A stretch of 64,000 nucleotides of DNA from Bdellovibrio bacteriovorus (GTDB lineage: Bacteria > Bdellovibrionota > Bdellovibrionia > Bdellovibrionales > Bdellovibrionaceae). The position numbers and the translations under genes are program-made. The notes under the pieces were generated by a model, which made no database searches, was not told the origin of the DNA, and saw only the letters and a program-made list of their open reading frames with translations. How positions within the stretch are numbered: position 1 is the first letter of the stretch; each line of letters begins with the position of its first letter. The DNA is taken from the NCBI RefSeq assembly GCF_002208115.1, contig NZ_CP020946.1, positions 930,001-994,000 on the forward strand. The letters are read 5' to 3'. Shown piece after piece: positions 23,053 through 31,611 of the stretch.

Positions 23053-24546
23053 TCAATGCTGTTTCTGGGCTTCCGCTTTTTCAACTTCCAAGATGTATTT
23101 CTTAGTGGCTTCCGGCAGCTCTTTCCACATGCGCAAAGCCAGGATCAATCCCAGGCCCGCAAACGGGATCAGGAACAGGGGCCAGTAGTGCCAGTTTTTC
23201 GCCGACAGATAACCAATGGAAAGAGACTGCAGGCCGGAACCCAGATAGACGCAGCCATCGACAATGCCCGAAGCGGTCGCCGTCATTTTTTTGCCGCCAA
23301 AGTCAGCAGCGGCAGTTCCCGACATCAGGGAATGCACGCCAATCACCGCCAGGGTCATCAGCACCGCAGCCAAGCCGAACAGGGTGGGATTCTTTGTCAG
23401 GAAGAAACACATCGCAATCAAAAGGAAGATCATGATGAAGTTGTTGATCGCTGCCGGAGGTCCGCGACGGGACTGGAACAGTCTGTCAGAAACAAGGCCC
23501 GCAATAAAGCCTCCCAGAACTCCGGTCAGACACAGCAGCAAACCCCAGTTTTTGATGAAGAATTCAGATCCTGCATAAAATGCCGGATTGGTCTGTTTGG
23601 TTTCGTTGGCAAAGATCAGATACCACTGCATGATCCCGTTGCGCAAAACGCCGGAAGTGAAATCCACCAGGGCGATGGTGATCATCACCGGGTTGGCGAA
23701 GACCTTTTTGAAAATCAAGCCCATGGTGATTTTGACATCGTCGTCATCACCGGAAGAGGCATCAGCGGTGTCGAACTCATCGAAGTTGGCCTCTTTCGGG
23801 GAGTCCTTCAATAGCACCATGTCGATCAGGGCCCACACAATCAGGATGAAGGCCGGGATCGTGAAGACCAGCCAGGTTGCATCGGTGGCTCCGGTATCAA
23901 TGGCAAAGATGTGCTGGATGAAATTCTGGAACGCAGTCCGCGGACCCTCGGGATTTAGTTTCGAGGCGTCAACAATCGCCTGGCCCCAGTCGAAGGCAAA
24001 ATAGACACCGAATGAAATCAGCGTTCCAAAGATGGCGCCAAAGACTCCGCGCTCGCGCACGTGGAACCAATAAGCCTTCACTTTGATGATGGAAACGGCA
24101 CCATAACTTTGGAAGAACATGTTCAGCGCATACAAAACCGAGAAGGCCACGACCATGTTGGTTTTCAGACGGCCCATTAAATAGAGATACGTAGCGCCGC
24201 CCATTAACAGATTCATCAATGCCGAACCCAGAGTGGCGATGATGATGCCTTTTTTTCCGCCGATGCGGTCCACCAGCGGGCCGTTGATCAGGAATGACAG
24301 TCCATACACGATGGTTCCGGCGGCAAAGATGATCCCGAACTGTTCCTTGGTCATCATATCGCCCATGGCGTTCTTGGAGACATTCAGATTGTACCGGGCC
24401 ATGTACAGAAAGGCGTAGCTCATGCCCAGAGGAAACCAGTTGACGAAACGCCTGAAGATAAATTTTTTCGAGTGATTCAGAGGGTTGTTATTGAAATACA
24501 GAAAGATGACGGCGGCTAGACAGATGCTCACGAGTAATAGGGCCAT
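23053..24546 (-). CDS. MFS transporter of the organophosphate:phosphate antiporter type (GlpT/UhpT-like)
   Basis: 497 residues from ATG 24546 (GGAG 6 bases upstream; the extension to 24600 is unsupported). About twelve hydrophobic segments plus one extra at the N-terminus. The region FRRFVNWFPLGMSYAFLYMARYNLNVSKNAMG is close to the OPA-family signature (Y-x-x-RYN), followed by FGIIFAAGTIVYGLSFLINGPLVDRIGGKKG, the MFS loop 2-3 motif. OPA members exchange glycerol-3-phosphate, hexose-phosphates or similar for phosphate. In a predator, uptake of phosphorylated prey metabolites is plausible, but the substrate is not defined. A central loop rich in Asp (DASSGDDDD) is about 275 residues in. Confidence 0.88.
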   Translation of the reverse strand: MALLLVSICLAAVIFLYFNNNPLNHSKKFIFRRFVNWFPLGMSYAFLYMARYNLNVSKNAMGDMMTKEQFGIIFAAGTIVYGLSFLINGPLVDRIGGKKGIIIATLGSALMNLLMGGATYLYLMGRLKTNMVVAFSVLYALNMFFQSYGAVSIIKVKAYWFHVRERGVFGAIFGTLISFGVYFAFDWGQAIVDASKLNPEGPRTAFQNFIQHIFAIDTGATDATWLVFTIPAFILIVWALIDMVLLKDSPKEANFDEFDTADASSGDDDDVKITMGLIFKKVFANPVMITIALVDFTSGVLRNGIMQWYLIFANETKQTNPAFYAGSEFFIKNWGLLLCLTGVLGGFIAGLVSDRLFQSRRGPPAAINNFIMIFLLIAMCFFLTKNPTLFGLAAVLMTLAVIGVHSLMSGTAAADFGGKKMTATASGIVDGCVYLGSGLQSLSIGYLSAKNWHYWPLFLIPFAGLGLILALRMWKELPEATKKYILEVEKAEAQKQH

Positions 24547-24803
24547 GGCGTCTCCGATACGTTTTGCGGCCACAGTAGGACTAAAAATCCCTCTTGGCAA
24601 ACGATAGCTTGGAATGTGAACGGATCTACGAAATCCACCGGGGGATTGGGGGCATATTCTTCACTCCTACGGAAGGCTTAAATCTTACGAAAACTGTTCA
24701 GGTCATTGACAGTGCTCTCAGAATGAATGAACCACTTCGGGCATTTTTGGGTTTTTCGGCGCCCGGGTGTACATTGAGGGAAAGATTCTGCCAGGAGGGT
24801 AGT

Positions 24804-25658
24804 ATGAAAAATGTGTTCTTGAAGACAGTAAGTCTTGGCGCGATGGTGGTGATCGCCGCTTGCAGTCAGAAGGTGTCAGAGTCCCCGTCAGACTCGTCGA
24901 GTTCGGCCCTGGGACAAAGCAATGCAGAAAAGGCCGTCGTCAGTTTTAATCTGACCGATGCGCCCAACAAGGACCTGAAATCCGTGGTGGTTGATATTGA
25001 CCACATGGAAGTTGTGGTCGCCGGGGCAGGCAAAGCCGGAAGGCTTATCTTGGCCCAGGGGCTGGGGCCTGTGGATTTGCTGACTCTGCAAAACGGGGTG
25101 ACCCTGCCTTTGCAGGATGTGGAAGCGCCAGCCGGGATTCGCATTCAGCAGATTCGCCTGGTTCTGAAACCATCCGGACACTATGCCGTGAAAGGTGACG
25201 ATTCGATTTGCGAATTGAAAACACCGAGTGCGCAAAAAACGGGTGTGAAGATCATTCTGACCAACAAGGTGCAGTTTGAGGCCGGTCATCATTATAATAT
25301 TGTCGTGGACTTTGATGCGCTTAAGTCTGTGGTGGTGCAGGGAAATGGTGGATGCCTGCTAAAACCTGTCCTGAAGCTGAAGTCCGCTTTCAAAACTCCG
25401 ATCGTTCAGCCAGAGCCTCCGGTTGATAACGGTGGTGAAGAGCCGTCAGAGCCTGTTGTTGAACAGCCAGAACAACCGGGCACCGGCGAAGAAACCGGCA
25501 GCAATGAAGAATCCGGTGGTGAGTCTTCTGAAGGTGAAGAACTGGTGACCGAGCCGGAACAGAATGATCCTTCGGACGATGGTTGGGATTATACGCCGAT
25601 TGTCGACGGGGAGGACTATCCTGTTGTGACCGAGGATGAGCTGGCCCAGCTTTTGTAA
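24804..25658 (+). CDS. DUF4382 lipoprotein with acidic C-terminal tail
   Basis: 284 residues from ATG 24804 (AGGAGGG upstream). The lipoprotein signal ends in VVIAACSQ with the lipobox cysteine at 20. Residues about 45-190 match the DUF4382 pattern: VSFNLTDAPNKDLKSVVVDI, DLLTLQNG, QIRLVLKPSGHYA, and a GHHYNIVVDFDA strand near the end. The last about 90 residues are a Pro/Glu/Gly-rich low-complexity linker (PEPPVDNGGEEPSEP) ending in an acidic segment, likely unstructured. Role unknown; surface lipoprotein by inference. A terminator follows immediately. Confidence 0.85.
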   Translation: MKNVFLKTVSLGAMVVIAACSQKVSESPSDSSSSALGQSNAEKAVVSFNLTDAPNKDLKSVVVDIDHMEVVVAGAGKAGRLILAQGLGPVDLLTLQNGVTLPLQDVEAPAGIRIQQIRLVLKPSGHYAVKGDDSICELKTPSAQKTGVKIILTNKVQFEAGHHYNIVVDFDALKSVVVQGNGGCLLKPVLKLKSAFKTPIVQPEPPVDNGGEEPSEPVVEQPEQPGTGEETGSNEESGGESSEGEELVTEPEQNDPSDDGWDYTPIVDGEDYPVVTEDELAQLL

Positions 25659-25668
25659 AAATACCTGT

Positions 25669-25699
25669 GAACCCACCTTCTTCGGAAGGTGGGTTTTTT
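25669..25699 (+). terminator. intrinsic terminator after the DUF4382 lipoprotein gene
   Basis: AACCCACCTTC and GAAGGTGGGTT pair around TTCG, followed by TTTTTC and more T. Confidence 0.9.
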
Positions 25700-25708
25700 C
25701 TTTTGGGG

Positions 25709-25737
25709 TTGCCTGCATGAAATGGGGTCGGCATCAT
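25709..25737 (+). promoter_or_regulatory. predicted promoter of the MutS-like gene, leaderless layout
   Basis: TTGCCT (25709-25714), a 17-base spacer and CATCAT (25732-25737); the ATG at 25744 follows after 6 bases, so initiation would be at the start codon. No Shine-Dalgarno is present. Confidence 0.5.
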
Positions 25738-25743
25738 TAGGGC

Positions 25744-27576
25744 ATGACAGACACAGCATCCGTTCCCGGCACCCTGACTAAGTCTTTGAATAACGCCCAA
25801 GCTCTTCATCGCAAAGAGCAGCGTTTAAATCTGCTTCTGACCAGATGGCAGGCGAAACTGCAGAGTCATCAAAGTGGTCGTCTGATTTCTGGGCTGCTGT
25901 TCTTTGCCAGCCTGGTTCCCTTATCCATGAACGCAGAGGCTCGGGTTGGCTTTGCAGTTCCTGCGGTTGTTCTTTTGGTGTTCATTTACCTTGTGATTCG
26001 CACGCGCAACATCGCTCGCCATTTGCAGCATCTGCAAAGACTGCAGCAGTTCGTCGTGCGCCAGAAAAAACGCTGCCTAGGGCAGATGTCAGGCCGAAGC
26101 TGGAAGCAGGCACATGAGGCCTCTGCGGAATATCCGATGATTCGTGATCTGGGATTGGTTGGATCTCATTCCCTGTGGACGGTGCTGGATGAAACTTTCT
26201 CTGAAGGCGGTTTGCGCCGTCTTTTGCACTGGATGAGTGTTGCACCACTGAGCCCGGATTTACTGCACAAAAGACAGCAGCAGATTCAGGCCCTGCGACC
26301 GCAAACGTGGTTTTTCACCCGTCTGGGGATTCAGGCTAATTCCAACGAACTGAACCTTTCCACTTTGCAGATTCAAGAGTTTCTGAAAAGTTCTTTCGTC
26401 GGCCCGCAGTTTATGAAGCTGTTTGTGGCCAATCTGTTGCTGTGGGTTTTGACGGCGTTATTGCTGGTGTTCTCTGTGACCACAAAAACAGCATTGCCGG
26501 CAATGCTGTTCGCCGCCTTTCCGTTGCTAAGTTTGGTCAGTCTGGGGTCTGTGGGACGCGCCTTTATGCAGGGAACTGGGTTGTCCCATCACCTTTCTGC
26601 CTTGGCGCCGTTGTTCCTGGCGATTGAAAAGAAATGCGAAAGCAGTCCGGCCCTGGCCCAACTGTGCCCGCAGATTTTCAAAGTGCGCCCGTCAAAAACA
26701 TCCCAGAAGCTGGATACGGTCTTGGGCTTCGTGGGCACCCAGACGAATCCGATTTTGCATTTCATCCTGAATGCGATGTTGCCGTGGACTGTGACTTCGG
26801 TGTTTTTCCTGGAGCGTCTGCGCCAGAAAATGGTGAAGGACTTCCCGCAGTGTGTGACGGAGCTTTCTGAATTTGAGGTTTTGGGCTCTTTGCTGATCTT
26901 CGATAAATATCAGACGCAGACTTATCCGGTGCTAAGTGGTGCCATGAATCTGCAGTGTGTGCAGGTGTTCCATCCTCTGTTGGATCGCAACAAAGCCGTG
27001 GCGAATGATTTTGGATTCCCGCACAGCAAGTCTCTGGGGTTGCTGACGGGATCCAATATGTCGGGTAAATCGACGTTTCTGCGCACTATGGGGATCAATC
27101 AGATTCTGGCCAATATGGGGGCTCCCGTCTTTGCTGACAGTTATCAGACTGTGCCGATGAAAGTGGAAACCTGTATCGAAGTCAGCGATTCCCTGCGTGA
27201 TGGATATTCCTATTTTTATGCGGAAGTTCGTCGTCTGCGGGATATTCTGCAGACCGCGGCCACGGATACCCCCGTGTTGTATTTAATTGACGAGATCTTC
27301 CGTGGTACCAACAACCGGGAACGCCAGATCGGGTCGCGAGCAGTGATTCAGACTCTCGCCAACGAAAAGACGTCGTTGGGCTTTATCTCCACCCATGATC
27401 TGGAATTGACGGTGCTGGAGCAAAGCAGTCCTTCGGTGATGAATCTGCACTTCCGCGAGGACATCGACAGCTCTGGTAAAATGGTCTTCCATTATCATCT
27501 GAACCAGGGCCCATGTCCCACGACCAACGCCTTAAGAATCATGGCCGCTGAGGGTATAAAGGTGGATGAGGTCTGA
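25744..27576 (+). CDS. membrane-associated MutS-family ATPase
   Basis: 610 residues. Two membrane segments near 40-85 (GLLFFASLVPLS, GFAVPAVVLLVFIYLVI) and another hydrophobic pair near 225-270. A helical lever region follows, then a complete MutS ATPase domain: Walker A GSNMSGKSTFLR near 436-446, the signature DSLRDGYSYFYAEVRRL, Walker B VLYLIDEIFRGTNNRER near 510, and FISTHDLEL. The mismatch-recognition domain I and the connector of true MutS are missing, so it is unlikely to do canonical mismatch repair. Membrane-anchored MutS-like proteins of this build occur in several phyla; their role is not known to me. It is expressed as a single gene. Confidence 0.85.
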   Translation: MTDTASVPGTLTKSLNNAQALHRKEQRLNLLLTRWQAKLQSHQSGRLISGLLFFASLVPLSMNAEARVGFAVPAVVLLVFIYLVIRTRNIARHLQHLQRLQQFVVRQKKRCLGQMSGRSWKQAHEASAEYPMIRDLGLVGSHSLWTVLDETFSEGGLRRLLHWMSVAPLSPDLLHKRQQQIQALRPQTWFFTRLGIQANSNELNLSTLQIQEFLKSSFVGPQFMKLFVANLLLWVLTALLLVFSVTTKTALPAMLFAAFPLLSLVSLGSVGRAFMQGTGLSHHLSALAPLFLAIEKKCESSPALAQLCPQIFKVRPSKTSQKLDTVLGFVGTQTNPILHFILNAMLPWTVTSVFFLERLRQKMVKDFPQCVTELSEFEVLGSLLIFDKYQTQTYPVLSGAMNLQCVQVFHPLLDRNKAVANDFGFPHSKSLGLLTGSNMSGKSTFLRTMGINQILANMGAPVFADSYQTVPMKVETCIEVSDSLRDGYSYFYAEVRRLRDILQTAATDTPVLYLIDEIFRGTNNRERQIGSRAVIQTLANEKTSLGFISTHDLELTVLEQSSPSVMNLHFREDIDSSGKMVFHYHLNQGPCPTTNALRIMAAEGIKVDEV

Positions 27577-27887
27577 TCTGAATTTTCTCAGATAAAAAGC
27601 AGTGCTTGTTGGCAGCACAGGCACTATGTTTCCGCTTTTAGGATATACTATAAATGAAACGATGCTTTTGGAGTAGAAGCGCAAATTTGGATCTTTCTTA
27701 ATTTGTATTGCTTAAGTTTTCTATCCAGAAGTGATCGTCCGAGACGGGACTTGGCCGAAGGGTCGGGGCCCGTTTCCATTTTTGGGGGTGGTTGAGGAAG
27801 GCTCTTGCTTCCCCAAAAAGTGTCAACAATCTGCAATACCGCGTTCATAGCCATTGTTATATTGATAAAAAAAGCGGGAGGTTTGTG
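27577..27887. other. 311-base non-coding stretch with hairpin; possible small RNA
   Basis: No convincing gene. It contains an AT-rich segment with TATACT/TATAAA (27644-27654) and a stable hairpin at 27744-27773 (ACGGGACTTGGCC with GGTCGGGGCCCGT, GAAG loop, one mismatch) followed by TTCCATTTTT. The latter could end a small RNA or the MutS-gene transcript. A 68-codon leftward frame at 27648-27854 crosses the hairpin and is not supported as a gene. Confidence 0.4.
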
Positions 27888-28508
27888 ATGAGAAGAATAT
27901 CTACTCAGCTTATCTTTTTGGGAAGTGTCTATCTGATTCTGGGGGCCACGGCGCTGGCGTTTGCATCGGCGGCGACTCTGGCTTCTGTGATGGTTCTGGG
28001 CGTGGTTTTATTCTGTGTGGGGATTGCGCAAATTGTGTACGGGATTCAAGGGCGCAAGGATGGGCAACTGTGGCCTCATTTGGGTTTGGGGTGTCTGGCT
28101 TTGGTGTGTGCGGCATTGATCGCCAGAAATCCGATTGAAAACACGTTGGGTCTGACTTTGGCGGTGAGCTTCTTGCTGATAGCCAGCGGTCTGACCAAAT
28201 TTATCGGTGCGGTGACCGAACGATCCCTGGGGTGGGGCTGGCTCGCGGGCAGTGGATTGATTTCGCTTTTGCTGGGGGGACTGATTCTGGCGACGTTCCC
28301 GGTATCGGCATTCTGGACAATTGGTACGCTGGTCGGTGTGGATCTGGTGGCCGCAGGCATCGCCACCATGGGGCTGGGCATTTCGATCAAAGAGGTTCGC
28401 GAGGATCTGCGTGAAGCCGGACTTAACAGTTCTAAAATGAACACAGTCGAGCGTCGACGCTATGACCGGGACCGCGATGATGATTCTCGCACTCCGCCGC
28501 TACATTAG
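27888..28508 (+). CDS. HdeD/DUF308-family membrane protein
   Basis: 206 residues from ATG 27888 (GGGAGG upstream; the longer frame from 27792 has no site). Six hydrophobic segments arranged as three similar hairpins, with short Gly/Ala-rich helices. The length and spacing are typical of HdeD-like (DUF308) proteins: LGSVYLILGATALAFASAATLASVMVLGVVLF, then GLTLAVSFLLIASGLTKFIGA, then the last pair near LVGVDLVAAGIATMGLG. The C-terminus is a basic/acidic tail with RRRYDRDRDDD. HdeD in E. coli is linked to acid stress at high cell density; here the role is unknown. Confidence 0.82.
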   Translation: MRRISTQLIFLGSVYLILGATALAFASAATLASVMVLGVVLFCVGIAQIVYGIQGRKDGQLWPHLGLGCLALVCAALIARNPIENTLGLTLAVSFLLIASGLTKFIGAVTERSLGWGWLAGSGLISLLLGGLILATFPVSAFWTIGTLVGVDLVAAGIATMGLGISIKEVREDLREAGLNSSKMNTVERRRYDRDRDDDSRTPPLH

Positions 28509-28509
28509 G

Positions 28510-28539
28510 TTGAAAAGGCACCGGGGGCTGCATTAATGT
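28510..28539 (+). promoter_or_regulatory. predicted promoter of the HExxH-protein gene, leaderless layout
   Basis: TTGAAA (28510-28515), an 18-base spacer and TAATGT (28534-28539), then 6 bases and the ATG at 28546. No ribosome binding site precedes the ATG. Confidence 0.5.
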
Positions 28540-28545
28540 AGCCTC

Positions 28546-29496
28546 ATGGCAAAACGCACAAGTACGAAGAAGCCCATGACCGAGGCCCAAAAACAGGTCC
28601 ATGATTTCGTCAAGGATTTGCAAGTCCTTGCCCAGCAGCCTTTATCTAAAAAGCACTCCAAGCTGCTGCTGGAAGACTATCCCTTTGATGGCGCCCTGCT
28701 GAACTCCAGCTCTGTTTATCGTAAAAGCCGTGAGTTGTACCTTTCTTTGGGCGGAACCTTCACGGCGCGTGTGTGCTCAACGATGCGCTCTTTAAGTGCC
28801 CAGGATCTTTTCAAAGACAATATCGAATTCACGCCGACAGCCGCTGAATTGGGTTGGTTCCGGGATTTTCATCATGAAGTGGCGGACCCGCTGAATGAAA
28901 TACACTCCCTGATGCGTTTCAATGAGATTTCTCTTTTTCACGAACAGAATCACCGCGTGATCTGGCGTCTGTTGCCACCGGCACCGACGGAACAGCGGGA
29001 CATCAGTCGTTATTTGAATTTTGCCGAAAGCCTTGTGGTGACCCTGGATCTGGCCCTGGGGGATCAACTGGGTAAAAAGCTGTCGCCTGTCTACGAGCGT
29101 ATAAAAGTTATTTATCGTTCGGGTGGTGAACACACCTGGATGCAAAAGTCCAAAGCTGAATATCGTCAGTATCTGCTGGCGATGTTTGTGTCGACTTACT
29201 ATCTGCTTGAAATGATCAATCCCGAAGACATTCTGAAGGCGGTGGACTATGTTCTGCCAGGGCAAAAGAAAATGAACAAAGAGGCCGTTCATCGGGGGCT
29301 TGAACTGAGTGAGCTTTTCACCCGGGTCACCAACCCTTTGTGGCAGGATCGTTATTGGCAGACGGCCGCCGCCAAACTGGCAAAGATGCATGTGGACTCT
29401 GAAGAAGAGGACCTGTATCTGCCCGAGGATCCCTTGGATTTGCAGGACAGTGAGTTCTTCTTTGTTCACCGGGTCTTTGACTATTACGGTCTTTAA
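28546..29496 (+). CDS. cytoplasmic protein of unknown family with a HExxH motif
   Basis: 316 residues without signal peptide or membrane segment. A Lys/Thr-rich start leads into a helical protein. HEQNH (132-136) lies in a predicted helix (NEISLFHEQNHRVIWRLL), and a glutamate in NFAESL (161) is 25 residues downstream, the spacing expected for a gluzincin-type third zinc ligand. A second HHE stands at 109-111. The C-terminus is acidic (DSEEEDLYLPEDPLDLQD). This is suggestive of a metallopeptidase but may be coincidence; the family is not recognised. The gene starts directly after a -10 box, so a leaderless mRNA is likely. Confidence 0.65.
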   Translation: MAKRTSTKKPMTEAQKQVHDFVKDLQVLAQQPLSKKHSKLLLEDYPFDGALLNSSSVYRKSRELYLSLGGTFTARVCSTMRSLSAQDLFKDNIEFTPTAAELGWFRDFHHEVADPLNEIHSLMRFNEISLFHEQNHRVIWRLLPPAPTEQRDISRYLNFAESLVVTLDLALGDQLGKKLSPVYERIKVIYRSGGEHTWMQKSKAEYRQYLLAMFVSTYYLLEMINPEDILKAVDYVLPGQKKMNKEAVHRGLELSELFTRVTNPLWQDRYWQTAAAKLAKMHVDSEEEDLYLPEDPLDLQDSEFFFVHRVFDYYGL

Positions 29497-29643
29497 TCCG
29501 CTTTATATCAGAGAAAAGTTTTAAACAGGAACCCGGCTGGACCTGCGCGCAGTCCAGTTCCTGTGACTTGTCAGATGTAATTCACAGAAATTGCCCGGCG
29601 ACAGTTAGACTAAGAGGACAATTCTTTTTCGTGAGGGGCAAGA

Positions 29644-29838
29644 ATGGTCCGAAAGTTCAATCAACTGATGAAGCGTGTGGTGGAATTTTATGATTTCCTC
29701 AAAGCCATGGATGAAATGCCCATGCGCCGTCTGTTAGGGGATTTCTACGAGGAAAAAGAACCACGCCGCAAACCTGTCCGTCGTGAAACTAAAACCTCGG
29801 TGGAAGATCTGCGTCCATCGAAGAACTCCGAACAATAA
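29644..29838 (+). CDS. small basic hypothetical protein
   Basis: 64 residues; ribosome binding site GAGGGG at good distance. The first about 35 residues form a probable amphipathic helix (NQLMKRVVEFYDFLKAMDEMP) and the rest is highly charged (EEKEPRRKPVRRETK). Nothing identifies its role. An inverted repeat GTTGCCC/GGGCAAC at 29883-29906 follows and may end the transcript. Confidence 0.55.
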   Translation: MVRKFNQLMKRVVEFYDFLKAMDEMPMRRLLGDFYEEKEPRRKPVRRETKTSVEDLRPSKNSEQ

Positions 29839-30000
29839 CATTGCGGTAGATTACGTTCCTGCCGAGCGCCACGCATCTATCCGTTGCCCGACTGATTTTG
29901 GGCAACTGTCTCACATTCTCTTTAGCAACCAAAAATAAAACGTTCAGAATCAAACGGCACCAATGTCCTATCATCTTGATCGTCCAAGGAGGGATACATC

Positions 30001-31530
30001 ATGCGAGTGGCAGTCTCGTCACTGGTTCTGACTTTTTTTCTTGTCTCTGTGACAGCGAATGCAGCCGTTGATTATAGCTCGGCATTAAGCCAGCTAAGTC
30101 TTTCGGAAATGCGTCAGGCTGCACTGGGAATCTGGAAGCATGGTTTGAACCCGAAAGTCTACTGGAATGATCGCCTGGAAACCTTGTATCGCAACGGGGG
30201 AAATCTGGAAAAGACCCTGCGTCCTCAGGCCAACCAGGCATTTTTGCGCATGTTGAAGGACCTGCAAATTGGCAGTGTGGATCCGGTGAATGCCGGTCGC
30301 GATGTCAAGCTGGTGCGACGGGATTTTTTGACGCCCAAGCAGTTTCAGATGATCGCTCTGGCTGCGGGTAATGATGCCCAGAGCTTTGTGAATTTGGTGG
30401 CCCCGCAAAATGCCCCTTATATAGGAGTGCAGGCGGCGATGCAGAAGATTTATCCGCATTGTATGGATGGAACGTGGCAGGACATTGTGCCGCTGACGAC
30501 CCCTTTGCGTCTGTATTCGGTTCATCCGGTGATTCGCGAGATCAAAAGCCGGCTGGCATTGCTGGGCTATCCGATGAAGAACATGGATGATCGTTTTGAC
30601 GGCGATCTGCTGAAAGCGGTGACCGACATTCAGTGGAACATGCGGATTCGCCCGGATGGAGAGATTTCCCCGAAAGGAAAGGTGTGGTCTTTCCTGAGCG
30701 TGTCTTGCATGGACCGGGTTCGTCAGATTCAGGTGGATATGGAAAAGATGCGCTGGTTCCCGCAGTATTTCGAAAAGAAATACATTTTTGTGAACCTGGC
30801 GATGTCGTACTTCATCATGATGGATCAGGCCACTGACTGGCCGCGGGTGATGAGCTTCCGCACCATCAACGGACGTCCCGCCCGAAAGTCACCAACCATG
30901 CGGGATGAAATCGTCAACGTCATCATCAATCCTTTCTGGGTGGTGCCGCCGACGATCTTTTATGAAGACAAGGTCAACGATCTGAAGGATCTGACCAGTG
31001 ATCAGATTCGGGAATACTTTGATTCGCACCACTACGAGGCATGGGTCGGGGGCTTCCGACGTAAAGTGGATCCGACGACGATTGACTGGAAGGGCATTGC
31101 CGCCGGAACGGTGGATCCTGACATTATCATTCGCCAGCTTCCGCATCTGGGAAATGCGCTGGGGGTTTTGAAGTTTGATTTGACGAACAGTTTTGCGATT
31201 TATCTGCACGATACGAATCAGCGCGAGCTGTTTGATACGCCGATGCGCCAGCTCAGTTCGGGGTGTGTGCGCCTGGAAAAGCCGCTGGATCTGGCCGAGT
31301 ACCTGCTGGAGGACACTCCGTGGGACCGTCAGACCATTGCTTCGATGATGGCTCGTCCCGGCGAAGTGGTGGCAAAGCCCACCGAGATTCCGGTGCCTTC
31401 CTACAAGCGCCTGCCGGTGTACACGGCTTATCTGACTTCCATGATGAATTCAGACGAGATCGTGAGATTTGTGGATGATATCTATGGTCAGAACCCGGCA
31501 GTTCTGCGTTACCTGGATGGACGTTTTTAA
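30001..31530 (+). CDS. L,D-transpeptidase (YcbB/LdtD-type)
   Basis: 509 residues, ribosome binding site AAGGAGG, signal peptide ending near SVTANA. The layout is that of YcbB-like enzymes: N-terminal scaffold domain, a peptidoglycan-binding-like helix set near 172-232 (HPVIREIKSRLALLGYP, LLKAVTDIQWNMRIRPDGEIS), then a YkuD catalytic domain from about 260 (YIFVNLAMSYF). The active site is visible: H403 in YLHDTN and S420-G-C422-V-R in QLSSGCVRLE, with C422 the nucleophile. It remodels or cross-links peptidoglycan in the periplasm (3-3 bonds or lipoprotein attachment). In predatory bacteria such enzymes may also modify the prey wall; that is inference. Confidence 0.92.
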   Translation: MRVAVSSLVLTFFLVSVTANAAVDYSSALSQLSLSEMRQAALGIWKHGLNPKVYWNDRLETLYRNGGNLEKTLRPQANQAFLRMLKDLQIGSVDPVNAGRDVKLVRRDFLTPKQFQMIALAAGNDAQSFVNLVAPQNAPYIGVQAAMQKIYPHCMDGTWQDIVPLTTPLRLYSVHPVIREIKSRLALLGYPMKNMDDRFDGDLLKAVTDIQWNMRIRPDGEISPKGKVWSFLSVSCMDRVRQIQVDMEKMRWFPQYFEKKYIFVNLAMSYFIMMDQATDWPRVMSFRTINGRPARKSPTMRDEIVNVIINPFWVVPPTIFYEDKVNDLKDLTSDQIREYFDSHHYEAWVGGFRRKVDPTTIDWKGIAAGTVDPDIIIRQLPHLGNALGVLKFDLTNSFAIYLHDTNQRELFDTPMRQLSSGCVRLEKPLDLAEYLLEDTPWDRQTIASMMARPGEVVAKPTEIPVPSYKRLPVYTAYLTSMMNSDEIVRFVDDIYGQNPAVLRYLDGRF

Positions 31531-31611
31531 AGGTGATTACATGCCCCTTGGGGCAAAAAAGAAGCAGGAAAACTTAACAACGAAAATCACAATCGTGAAA
31601 GGGGTTCGAAA

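Noticed and set aside
24707-24736. TTGACA in front of the DUF4382 lipoprotein gene as a promoter
   Set aside because: A good -35 word, but no acceptable -10 at 16-18 bases.
27648-27854. 68-residue leftward frame preceded by TATAAC 7 bases before its ATG
   Set aside because: The -10-like box fits the leaderless pattern, but there is no -35, and the frame runs through a hairpin; not enough to call a gene.
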